Assembly (NCBI GenBank): GCA_012514415.1
Contig: JAAZAH010000392.1
Span: forward strand, 1-6,688
Length of the DNA stretch: 6,688 bases
Origin: Sandaracinaceae bacterium
GTDB lineage: Bacteria > Myxococcota_A > Polyangia > Polyangiales > Houyiibacteriaceae
Reading direction: 5' to 3'
Shown: in pieces, positions 1-5,683 of the stretch
Position numbering within the stretch: the first letter of the stretch is position 1
How the letters are laid out: each line of letters begins with the position of its first letter
Translations under genes and position numbers: made by a program
The notes under the pieces: model-generated
What the model was told of the DNA's origin: nothing
The model's database searches: none
The model's input: the letters and a program-made list of their open reading frames with translations, nothing else

Positions 1-15
1 GCAGCCGGTGTGAGA

Positions 16-35
16 AAGTCAATTTCACTTGACTT
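16..35. promoter_or_regulatory. Palindromic operator-like site 1 (GTCAA-N6-TTGAC)
   Basis: The core GTCAATTTCACTTGAC lies at 18-33. The arms GTCAA and TTGAC are perfect complements six bases apart. Outside them AA (16-17) pairs with TT (34-35), and one inner pair is mismatched. It is the leftmost of three sites with the same arms and spacing. Conserved arms around a variable centre are what a dimeric helix-turn-helix regulator site usually looks like. The regulator family is not identified. Confidence 0.5.
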
Positions 36-66
36 GATCTGCGGAGAGACAACGACGTGCTCCAGT

Positions 67-86
67 TCGTCAAGCCAGCTTGACGA
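67..86. promoter_or_regulatory. Palindromic operator-like site 2 (GTCAA-N6-TTGAC)
   Basis: This is the best site of the three: a perfect 9-bp inverted repeat around a central CA, with core GTCAAGCCAGCTTGAC at 69-84. Its centre is 51 bp from site 1 and 43 bp from site 3, close to five and four helical turns, so all three sites could present on the same face of the DNA. It sits just downstream of a possible leftward -10 (86-91). Confidence 0.55.
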
Positions 87-116
87 TCTTACCGGCCCAG
101 GTCCCACGATGGTCAA
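86..116 (-). promoter_or_regulatory. Possible leftward promoter inside the palindrome array
   Basis: On the minus strand, TTGACC (116 to 111, five of six consensus bases) is followed after 19 bases by TAAGAT (91 to 86, four of six). The 19-bp spacer is longer than usual, so an unassisted sigma-70 promoter would be weak. The predicted start near 79-80 falls inside site 2 and the -35 lies in site 3, an arrangement that would suit a repressor. The gene it would serve is off the left edge. This is a tentative pattern-based call. Confidence 0.22.
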
Positions 117-127
117 TTCCAATTGAC
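112..127. promoter_or_regulatory. Palindromic operator-like site 3 (GTCAA-N6-TTGAC)
   Basis: The core GTCAATTCCAATTGAC is a perfect 7-bp inverted repeat around CC. Compared with site 2, the inner positions change together (GC/GC to TT/AA), so the symmetry is kept although the bases differ. Its left arm overlaps a possible leftward -35, TTGACC on the minus strand at 111-116. Confidence 0.55.
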
Positions 128-178
128 GTTCATCTCGCGCCTCGAAGTCCGCGCTCAAGCGGCGCGTCTTGCTCCGTT

Positions 179-985
179 CTACGCTCCCCGCCCCGCCTTG
201 GGATCCAGCCGATCGCGTAGATAATCTCCCGTGAGGTTGAAGCCGAGGACGGTGAGGGCAATGGCGGCTCCGCTCACAAGCGCGACATGAGGGAACCTTA
301 AGAGAACGGCACTTCCTTGATCGAGAAGCGCGCCCCAAGAGGTCTCTTTGCCGGGGCCGAGTCCGAGGAAGCTGAGCGTGCTCTCGGCGAGGATGGTGAA
401 GCCGAAGCCGCTCGTCGCCTGAATGATGAGGGGCCCGGCGATGTTGGGGAGGAGATGTTTTCCTAAAATGCGTGCGTCGCTAAAGCCGAGCGCTTTGGCG
501 GCCTGCACAAAATCCGCTTGGCGGAGCGAGAGCGTCGAGGCGCGCGCGACGCGGGCATAGAGCACCCAGCCATTGACCGAGAGCGCGAAGATGAGGTGCG
601 CGAGGCCGGGCTCCGCGATGACAGCGAGAAGGGCGATATTGAGGACGATCGCGGGGATGGCTTGTAAGAAGTCGGCAAGACCCATGAGGAGTTGATCGAC
701 TTTTCCCCCGTAGTAGCCGGCTGCGACGCCGATGAGGGCGCCGATACCAAGCGAGATGGACACGACGGCGACACCGACGACGGCCGCGAGTCGTGCGCCG
801 TGGAGGAGGGCGCTTAGGAGATCGATGCCGTTGTCGCCGGTGCCGAGAGGGAAGCGGCCAAATGGCGGCTCATACGGCGCGTCGAGATGGAGGAAGCCGG
901 GCGGATCCATCGCGAGCGAGGGACCAAAGATCGCGCAGAAGAAGAAGGCGAAGACGATGCTCAGCGAAACGACAGGCCGCTTCAT
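179..985 (-). CDS. DppC/OppC-type ABC transporter permease
   Basis: This is a 268-residue inner-membrane permease of the dipeptide/oligopeptide/nickel importer class. There is an N-terminal membrane segment (about 7-27) and a periplasmic stretch with PLGTGDNGID (46-55), followed by about five hydrophobic segments from 65 to 250. The cytoplasmic EAA loop that docks the ATPase is clear at about 144-182: ARVARASTLSLRQADF, then QAAKALGFSD, then HLLPN. Family signatures ESTLSFLGLG (201-210) and LGFNLTGDYLRDRLDP (247-262) complete a full-length protein. Its ATG overlaps the stop of the upstream permease (ATGA), so the two are translationally coupled and presumably form the heterodimeric channel. 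The usual GTDxxGRD motif reads GTGDNGID here, losing the Arg. Peptide, nickel or another substrate cannot be told from the sequence. No ATPase gene follows within 178 bp. Confidence 0.93.
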   Translation of the reverse strand: MKRPVVSLSIVFAFFFCAIFGPSLAMDPPGFLHLDAPYEPPFGRFPLGTGDNGIDLLSALLHGARLAAVVGVAVVSISLGIGALIGVAAGYYGGKVDQLLMGLADFLQAIPAIVLNIALLAVIAEPGLAHLIFALSVNGWVLYARVARASTLSLRQADFVQAAKALGFSDARILGKHLLPNIAGPLIIQATSGFGFTILAESTLSFLGLGPGKETSWGALLDQGSAVLLRFPHVALVSGAAIALTVLGFNLTGDYLRDRLDPKAGRGA

Positions 986-1917
986 CTCGCCACGCTCGCT
1001 CGTCGGTCAACAAGGCCATACGCCAGGTCGAGTAGGAGGTTCACTCCGATGTAGATCGAAGCGATGAGGAGCACCGTGCCTTGGACCACAGGGAGATCGC
1101 GCGCGAAGAAGGCTTCGAGGAAAAGCGTCCCGAGGCCGTCGCGCTCGAAGATTTTTTCGGCAACGATGGCGCCCGAGAGAAGCGCGCCGAGCTGCGCCGC
1201 GCCGAGCGTCATCACAGGGAGCAGGGCGTTTCTAAGCGCGTGTTTCACAAGGATCGTGAGCCGTCCGAGCCCGCGCGCTCGAGCGGCGACGATGTAGAGC
1301 TCGCCAAGGACATCGCCGAGGCTTCCCCGAATCTGCCGCGTGAGGATCGCGGCGAGCGAGGTCCCAAGGGTGATGGAGGGCAAGATCAGGCCGAGAAAGC
1401 CGCTCGAATCGTCTCCGGGGATGGGCAGAAAACGGAGGTTCACGGCGAAAACGAGGATGAGGAGCGGCCCCAGCCAGATATTTGGGATAGCGAGGCCAAG
1501 GGCGGCGAAAGCCATCGCGAGGCGATCGGCGAGGCTTCCGCGGAGCGTCGCGGCGATCGCGCCCAGGGGAAGCGCGATCGCCCACGCAAGCAGCAGACTC
1601 GACAGCGTGAGGATCACCGTCGAAGGCATCACATCGGCGATCATCGAGGCCACGGTCACGCCGCTTCGGCGGAAGCTATAGCCCAGGGTCCCATCCGCGA
1701 TCGAGCTCAGAAAGCGCGCGTATTGTTGGGGCAGGCTCTCGTCGAGGTGAAGCGCTCGCCGCATGGCTTCGCGCTCTTCGAAGCTCGCTTGATCGGAGAG
1801 AATGGTGTCGACCGGATCGCCCGGGACGAAGTGGACGATGCCGAAGACGAACGTGATGACGAAGAGAAGCGTGAGGAGTGCGCGGAGAAGTCTCCCGAGG
1901 ATGTATCGCGCGCTCAT
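982..1917 (-). CDS. DppB/OppB-type ABC transporter permease
   Basis: This is a 311-residue permease partner of the downstream DppC-type protein, full length for the family. It begins with a classic first membrane helix (about 8-30), followed by PGDP (32-35) and a periplasmic segment containing LPQQYARFL (62-70) and DGTLGYSFR (75-83). Further markers are the IPNIWLGPLLILVFAV block (144-159), LPSITLG (179-185), the EAA loop (YIVAARARGLGRL then KHALRNALLPV, about 208-235), the GLGTLFLEA and RDLPVVQG blocks (261-280) and a closing NLLLDLAYGLVDRR (293-306). The ATG at 1917 has only a weak purine-rich GAAGAAG in front. It begins 24 bases after the lipoprotein stop, so the three minus-strand genes may be one transcript. 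It is sure as a permease of this class; the substrate is unknown. Confidence 0.94.
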   Translation of the reverse strand: MSARYILGRLLRALLTLLFVITFVFGIVHFVPGDPVDTILSDQASFEEREAMRRALHLDESLPQQYARFLSSIADGTLGYSFRRSGVTVASMIADVMPSTVILTLSSLLLAWAIALPLGAIAATLRGSLADRLAMAFAALGLAIPNIWLGPLLILVFAVNLRFLPIPGDDSSGFLGLILPSITLGTSLAAILTRQIRGSLGDVLGELYIVAARARGLGRLTILVKHALRNALLPVMTLGAAQLGALLSGAIVAEKIFERDGLGTLFLEAFFARDLPVVQGTVLLIASIYIGVNLLLDLAYGLVDRRASVAR

Positions 1918-1941
1918 GGCTTCTTCACGCTCGCCCGGGCG

Positions 1942-2370
1942 CTACTCCTCGAGTGACGCGCAAAAGCCGCGGCCCTGCGAGGCCTCTTCGAGATCGAGGA
2001 GGCGCGCGATCGGTGTCCCAGGCGCGGTTCCCGGGACGAAGGCCCAGAGATCGTCGATGTCTTCGGGGAGGACGCACCAATAGCCATCCCGACAATCCCT
2101 ATCGCGAGAGCAGGATTTCATGCAATAGGAGTCGGTGCCGCGGGGAGGGGCGAAGCGCCATTCGATGCAGAGCGCATCGTCGGGGCAGGTGTCCGGATCG
2201 CAGCCGCGCACCGTGCAATAGCCGTCGGGCTGTGCGCGGTCGCAGAATCTGTCGCCATTGATGGAGCAGTTGATCGAGGTGCGACAGTCGTCGCCAATCT
2301 CGGGCGCGCAGCCGACGAGGGATACGGCGGTGAGTGTCAAAACAATCGAGGCGACCGAGAGCGAGCGCAT
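1942..2370 (-). CDS. Cysteine-rich secreted lipoprotein
   Basis: This is a 142-residue protein with a type II (lipoprotein) signal peptide: MR, a hydrophobic stretch, then the lipobox LVGC with Cys21 as the lipidated residue. Pro23 and Glu24 follow rather than Asp at +2, so outer-membrane sorting is plausible if the organism follows the E. coli rule. Twelve more cysteines (29, 35, 43, 52, 57, 62, 68, 83, 87, 93, 99, 137) suggest about six disulfides. The spacing, with DxxC, GYC, GC, CP and DCRDGYWC, resembles the small Cys-rich lipoproteins common in myxobacteria. I recognise the type but no named family or function. It is encoded just upstream of the permease pair on the same strand but does not look like a substrate-binding protein, being far too small. 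There is no obvious Shine-Dalgarno; the start is chosen because it gives a complete signal peptide. Confidence 0.8.
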   Translation of the reverse strand: MRSLSVASIVLTLTAVSLVGCAPEIGDDCRTSINCSINGDRFCDRAQPDGYCTVRGCDPDTCPDDALCIEWRFAPPRGTDSYCMKSCSRDRDCRDGYWCVLPEDIDDLWAFVPGTAPGTPIARLLDLEEASQGRGFCASLEE

Positions 2371-2386
2371 GGCCGAAAAGGGTAGC

Positions 2387-2416
2387 AGGAAGATGCGCTT
2401 TTGCCCGCATCTTCCT
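2387..2416. promoter_or_regulatory. Perfect 11-bp inverted repeat in divergent intergenic region
   Basis: AGGAAGATGCG (2387-2397) and CGCATCTTCCT (2406-2416) are exact reverse complements around the 8-base centre CTTTTGCC. The repeat fills half of the 58 bp between the divergent starts at 2370 (minus) and 2429 (plus). It could be an operator for a dimeric regulator acting on both directions, or a hairpin in either leader RNA. No T tract follows on either side that would make it a typical terminator. Confidence 0.5.
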
Positions 2417-2422
2417 TATGAT
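2417..2422 (+). promoter_or_regulatory. Possible -10 element for the transglycosylase gene
   Basis: TATGAT matches five of six bases of the sigma-70 -10 box. No convincing -35 lies 16-18 bp upstream. A start about seven bases downstream would coincide with the A of the ATG at 2429, giving a leaderless mRNA. That would fit the lack of a properly spaced ribosome binding site. Weak, single-element evidence. Confidence 0.2.
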
Positions 2423-2428
2423 TTAGGA

Positions 2429-4540
2429 ATGCGGTCTCTTCTTGTGCTGGTCGCGCTCCTTGTGGCCGGTCCCGTCTCGCTTGCTTCCGCCGATCCTCCC
2501 GACTCGATGCACCACCTCGAGGCGCTCGTCCGGGGCTCGCGCGATGAGGCGGCGCTGCTTTATCTGACGACCTGTAGTGCGGAATTCCGCGAGCGGCCGG
2601 AGATCCGCTTTTTGACCTCGCGGCTTTTTGACCGGATAGGCGAGTATGAAGAAGCGCTCGCCGTCCTTCCGGCCACGAAAGAGCTGCCGGAAGCGGTGCG
2701 GGAGGACGTGGATTATCATCGGGCGCTTCTCTACGAGCGTCTCGATCGCTGTAAGGACGCGCTCCCTCTTTTGGAGCGCGCGGCCGAAAGAAAGCATGAG
2801 AGGCGGGGGGCCGCGCGTGCGAAAGCTGCCGGCTGCGCACAAAAACTCGGACGGCATCGGCTCTATCTTCGGCTTTCGCGTCAGCTTCCCGATACGTTTG
2901 AGACGCGCATGGCGCGGGCCGAGGCGGCTGCGGCGCTGAAGCGCCACGGCGCGGCCATCGACGAGCTCATTTTCGCCTTCATCGAATTTCCCGAAAAAGA
3001 GAGAGCGGTCCGCGAAGCGCTCGCGTCCATCCCTGGGGGTCGCGCGGCCATCAAGCGCGAGCAGCGTCTCGCGCGTGTCTCTCGGCTCATGGTCCAGAGG
3101 AGACTCAAAGAAGCTGAGCAAGCGTTCGCGGCGCTGCCCCAGGCGGATCGGCGCTCGCTCGAGGGAAGGCGCCTCGAAGGTCGGCTCTTTTTCGAGCAGA
3201 AGAAATACAAAGAAGCTGCCGTCCGCCTTCGCCAGACGGGGCGAGGGTCTGGGAGCGAGGCGCGAAAGGATCGACTGCTCGCCGCGCGCGCGCTCTATCG
3301 CTCGGGTCAGCACGGGCCGGGGACGAGGGCGCTTCAGCAGGTGGCGCGGACTGCGCAGAATACCCCTGAGGGGGATCTGGCCTCTTGGCTCGTCGCCGAG
3401 CTCGCGCTCGAGGCGGGCGGCGCGGGGAGGAATGTGATGCGCCGATTCCTCCGAAGTCCTGCTGCGGGACGTCTCATTCGTGAATCTCAGCGGGCGCGTC
3501 TCGCGCTCGGCATCGACGCTTTCGAGCGCAATCAGGAGACGCTGGCGTATGAGTATTTCACGGCTTTGAGAGAGAACGCGCCCCATCGCGAAGATCGTCT
3601 CGCCGGGATGTATTGGCAGGCGCGGAGCCTCGAAAAGATGAAGGGGGCGCGCAATCTCCGCGCGGCGAAGGCGCTCTATCAAGAGCTGCTCGACAGCTAT
3701 CCGCTCGATTATTATGGGTTTTTAGCGAGGCGCCGGCTTCTCGAACTCGGAGAGACCGTCGCGCTCGATGCGCTTCTCTCTCTTCCGGTTCCCGAGGGCG
3801 ACCCTCCGCCCACTCGACCGGAGCCCGAGGCGGCGCGTTTTTACCGAGAACTTGGACTCATCGGTGATGCCGAGCGCATTCACCGCGAAACCTTGCCGGA
3901 CGATCGGCGCCTTCGCATCGCCTTTTACTTGAAGCGCCGCGATGCGCGCGCCGGGTTCCTCGTCGCGCGGGCCGATCCTGCGCTACGCTCAAAGCTCGAG
4001 CCCTCCACGCGATTTGTCTTTGATGCGGCGTATCCTCGTCCTCACCAATCGATTATCGAGCGCGAACTTCGTCGATCGAATGGGGTTCCCATGGAGTGGA
4101 TTTACGCGACGATGAGGCAGGAGAGCGGTTATGATGCGCGCGCCGTGAGCCGTGCCGGGGCACGCGGGTTGCTCCAGCTGATGCCCGCCACAGCCGCTGA
4201 GCTCGCCAAGGAGCGAGGGATGAAGAATTACGATCGCTCGAAGCTCTTTGATGCGGAGACCAACCTCACGCTTGGCATCATGATGATGACACGCCTCGCG
4301 TCTCGCTATGGTGGCAATCTGGTGTTGATGGCTGCTGGGTACAACGCGGGTCCCGGCCGCGTGCGGCGCTGGCTCGAGTCGTTTGGCGGGGCCGATCTCG
4401 ATCTTTTCGTTGAAAAGATCCCATTTGAAGAGACGCGCAGGTACGTGAAGCGGGTGAGCGGCCACGCGCTCCATTATCGCTATCTAAGCGGTGAGAGCGA
4501 TCCCTATGCGCTCAATCTCCCGGAGCGGATCGAGCGATGA
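2429..4540 (+). CDS. slt: Soluble lytic murein transglycosylase, Slt70-like
   Basis: This is a 703-residue exported enzyme that cleaves the MurNAc-GlcNAc glycan strand of peptidoglycan to 1,6-anhydro products. The start at 2429 gives a clean Sec signal peptide (MRSLLVLVALLVAGPVSLASA, cleavage before DPPDS). In-frame starts at 2258 and 2369 would run antisense through the lipoprotein gene, and 2393 adds a poor leader. Residues about 30-530 are alpha-helical TPR-like repeats forming the superhelical U/L region, ending with the family mark SYPLDYYGFLARRRL (about 423-437). The SLT catalytic domain spans about 550-685: catalytic Glu565 in MRQESGYDARAVS, GLLQLMPATA after it, and YNAGPGRVRRWL from Tyr638. 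All key motifs are intact. It is slightly longer than E. coli Slt70. Its TGA overlaps the ATG of a small ORF (ATGA), and signalling genes follow on the same strand. Confidence 0.93.
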   Translation: MRSLLVLVALLVAGPVSLASADPPDSMHHLEALVRGSRDEAALLYLTTCSAEFRERPEIRFLTSRLFDRIGEYEEALAVLPATKELPEAVREDVDYHRALLYERLDRCKDALPLLERAAERKHERRGAARAKAAGCAQKLGRHRLYLRLSRQLPDTFETRMARAEAAAALKRHGAAIDELIFAFIEFPEKERAVREALASIPGGRAAIKREQRLARVSRLMVQRRLKEAEQAFAALPQADRRSLEGRRLEGRLFFEQKKYKEAAVRLRQTGRGSGSEARKDRLLAARALYRSGQHGPGTRALQQVARTAQNTPEGDLASWLVAELALEAGGAGRNVMRRFLRSPAAGRLIRESQRARLALGIDAFERNQETLAYEYFTALRENAPHREDRLAGMYWQARSLEKMKGARNLRAAKALYQELLDSYPLDYYGFLARRRLLELGETVALDALLSLPVPEGDPPPTRPEPEAARFYRELGLIGDAERIHRETLPDDRRLRIAFYLKRRDARAGFLVARADPALRSKLEPSTRFVFDAAYPRPHQSIIERELRRSNGVPMEWIYATMRQESGYDARAVSRAGARGLLQLMPATAAELAKERGMKNYDRSKLFDAETNLTLGIMMMTRLASRYGGNLVLMAAGYNAGPGRVRRWLESFGGADLDLFVEKIPFEETRRYVKRVSGHALHYRYLSGESDPYALNLPERIER

Positions 4541-4653
4541 GGACCGACACAAACCTTCATGCAGCGCGTCATAACCTTACTTTTGAGTCCATGATGACAC
4601 TTGAAACAATTGACGAAGCAATAGATTATCGTACGAACGGGCATCGGGGATGA
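4537..4653 (+). CDS. Candidate small ORF (38 aa) linking slt and the cyclase gene
   Basis: The ATG at 4537 overlaps the transglycosylase stop (ATGA at 4537-4540). The ORF runs open for 38 codons and its TGA overlaps the ATG of the FHA-GGDEF gene (ATGA at 4650-4653). The product would be MRTDTNLHAARHNLTF, ESMMTLETIDEAIDY, RTNGHRG: hydrophilic, with no signal peptide, membrane segment or family I recognise. Double ATGA junctions in the right frames are what a translationally coupled gene would show. Against it, only 16 of 38 codons end in G or C, far below the neighbours. There is no strong Shine-Dalgarno (GGAG at 4522 is 11 bases away), and a promoter-like sequence lies inside. It may instead be ordinary intergenic DNA. 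Confidence 0.3.
   Translation: MRTDTNLHAARHNLTFESMMTLETIDEAIDYRTNGHRG
4601..4629 (+). promoter_or_regulatory. Possible promoter for the FHA-GGDEF gene
   Basis: TTGAAA (4601-4606, five of six consensus) is followed after 17 bases by GATTAT (4624-4629, four of six), in the most AT-rich stretch of the window. Predicted initiation near 4636 would leave a leader of about 14 bases containing CGGGG before the ATG at 4650. It competes with the reading that the same stretch is coding (4537-4653), although both can be true. Confidence 0.3.
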
Positions 4654-5567
4654 CGATCGACGATTTCGCAGACGAAAAGACCATCATCGGGGATCGAAGT
4701 CTCCTCGTCGTGAAGGATCTCGAGGAGCGTTCAGATCAGCCCTATCTCCGCGTGCTCGCCGGACCCCTGCCTGGGCAACTTTTTCGCATTGGCGATGGGG
4801 GCGATCTCGGCCGCGGCGCTTCGGTGAGCTTTCACCTCCCGGATGAGCAGATCAGCCGGCGTCACGCGCGAATCCGCACGGCGGGCGATGCCGTAATCCT
4901 TCAAGATCTCGACTCGACGAACGGAACCTTCGTCAACGGGAAGCGGGTTGCGGTGCAGCAGCTGCAGAACGGCGATACGATCCGGCTTGGAGCCTCGATC
5001 GTTTTGCGCTTTACCCTGCTGAACGAGATCGACGGCGAGATCCAGGAGCAGATGCTTGAATCGGCGCTGCGTGATGGGCTTACAAAGGCGTACAACAAGC
5101 GCTTTTTCGAGACGAGACTCGCGGAAGAGGTCGCCTACTCGCTAAGGCAAGAGGCGAAGCTCGCGCTGATTCTGTTCGACCTCGATTTTTTCAAGAGGGT
5201 CAACGACACGTATGGACACCTTGCCGGCGATTATCTCCTCTCTGAGCTCGCGCTCCTCGTGATGAATACGATTCGGAGAGAAGACCTCTTCGCGCGGATT
5301 GGCGGGGAAGAATTCGCGATTCTCGCGCGGGGACTTGATCTTCGGCAGGCGGGTGAGTTCGCCGAGAGGCTTCGCACGGTCGTGGCCGACCATCGTTTCG
5401 ACTTTGAGGGCACGCGGATTCCGCTCACGACGAGCGTGGGTGTCGCGGCCATTCCATCGCCCCCCATCGCTTCGTGGCAGCAATTCATCGCGGCCGCCGA
5501 CGCGGCGCTCTATCGCGCCAAGGGTAAGGGGCGAAATCGGGTCGAGCTCGCCAATGAGACGCCCTAG
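4650..5567 (+). CDS. FHA-GGDEF diguanylate cyclase (DgcB-like layout)
   Basis: This is a 305-residue cytoplasmic enzyme predicted to make c-di-GMP from two GTP. Residues 1-30 are a short acidic tail with one Thr after the initiator region, DEKTIIGD (Thr11). An FHA domain covers about 32-122, with the phosphothreonine-binding core intact: GR (54-55), SRRH (69-72) and NG (91-92) after DLDST. A short helical linker (about 125-140) leads to GGDEF: DGLTKAYNKR (142-151), metal-binding FDLDFFK (176-182), NDTYGH (185-190), active-site GGEEF (218-222) and a closing ADAALYRAKGKGRN (283-296). The inhibitory I-site RxxD is present as RRED (209-212), exactly five residues before GGEEF, so product inhibition is expected. 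Bdellovibrio DgcB has the same order, and there the FHA domain binds the protein's own phosphorylated tail; similar control here is inference. Its TAG stop is part of the AGGAGG of the following small ORF. Confidence 0.95.
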   Translation: MTIDDFADEKTIIGDRSLLVVKDLEERSDQPYLRVLAGPLPGQLFRIGDGGDLGRGASVSFHLPDEQISRRHARIRTAGDAVILQDLDSTNGTFVNGKRVAVQQLQNGDTIRLGASIVLRFTLLNEIDGEIQEQMLESALRDGLTKAYNKRFFETRLAEEVAYSLRQEAKLALILFDLDFFKRVNDTYGHLAGDYLLSELALLVMNTIRREDLFARIGGEEFAILARGLDLRQAGEFAERLRTVVADHRFDFEGTRIPLTTSVGVAAIPSPPIASWQQFIAAADAALYRAKGKGRNRVELANETP

Positions 5568-5578
5568 GAGGCGACATG
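5566..5578 (+). promoter_or_regulatory. Consensus Shine-Dalgarno in front of a small ORF
   Basis: AGGAGG (5566-5571) is a perfect anti-16S match, four bases before ATG (5576-5578). It overlaps the TAG stop of the cyclase gene. It is the strongest ribosome binding site I see in the window, and it does not serve the annotated phosphatase start 79 bases downstream. Confidence 0.6.
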
Positions 5579-5683
5579 AACTTGACATTGGAGCCGTGCC
5601 GCGCGAACTTTGCATGCTCTAAACCGAGGATCCGAAACCGGGACCGTGAACTGAATGAACTTCATCGCTGCAGGACTCTCTGA
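5576..5683 (+). CDS. Candidate small ORF (35 aa) overlapping the phosphatase start
   Basis: Behind the perfect AGGAGG at 5566-5571, this ATG opens a 35-codon frame. It ends at TGA 5681-5683, 29 bases inside the PP2C gene and in a different frame. The product would be MNLTLEPCRANFACSK, PRIRNRDRELNELHRCRTL: basic, with three Cys (8, 14, 32) and no recognisable domain. 22 of 35 codons end in G or C, nearer to the neighbours than the other small ORF. The phosphatase ATG at 5655 has no clear ribosome site of its own, so ribosomes ending at 5683 could reinitiate or keep the start open, making this a possible leader for translational coupling. It may equally be a chance frame behind a real but otherwise used Shine-Dalgarno. 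Confidence 0.4.
   Translation: MNLTLEPCRANFACSKPRIRNRDRELNELHRCRTL

Larger units (their letters stand above)
1..178. other. Intergenic region with operator array, no gene
   Basis: No credible coding region is visible. The right part borders the 3' end of the minus-strand permease gene. A weak 6-bp inverted repeat (CGCGCC at 136-141, GGCGCG at 161-166, 19-base loop) lies where a terminator for that transcript would be expected but has no T tract. The left two thirds hold the three palindromes, best explained as the control region of a leftward gene beyond the window. Confidence 0.6.

Noticed and set aside
136..166. CGCGCC/GGCGCG inverted repeat as terminator of the permease transcript
   Set aside because: The stem is only 6 bp with a 19-base loop and no T tract, too weak to call in GC-rich DNA.
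1081..1956. 291-codon plus-strand ORF across the permease gene
   Set aside because: It lies antisense to the clear DppB-type permease. Its translation is rich in Arg, Glu, Asp and Lys with no domain, as expected from the shadow of a GC-rich membrane-protein gene.
2099..2410. 103-codon minus-strand ORF starting at 2410 behind AAGGAAG
   Set aside because: It overlaps the lipoprotein gene in another frame and gives an Arg/His-rich product without motifs. The apparent ribosome site is just an arm of the inverted repeat.
2258..2428. N-terminal extension of the transglycosylase to the ATG at 2258
   Set aside because: It would overlap the lipoprotein gene antisense and bury the signal peptide 57 residues inside; the start at 2429 gives a normal signal peptide.
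2423..3682. 419-codon minus-strand ORF antisense to the transglycosylase
   Set aside because: The plus strand carries a full Slt70-type protein. The antisense product is Arg-rich, low in complexity and shows no known motif; GC-rich DNA commonly leaves such long open frames.
5582..5611. TTGACA at 5582-5587 as a promoter for the phosphatase gene
   Set aside because: The -35 is perfect, but no acceptable -10 lies 16-18 bp downstream, and it falls inside the small ORF behind the strong ribosome site.
5599..5613. Sigma-54-like promoter ahead of the phosphatase
   Set aside because: The -12 GC with TTT is present, but the -24 position reads CG instead of the required GG.
5142..5615. 157-codon minus-strand ORF under the GGDEF domain
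   Set aside because: It is antisense to an unmistakable diguanylate cyclase; composition and lack of motifs mark it as a shadow frame.
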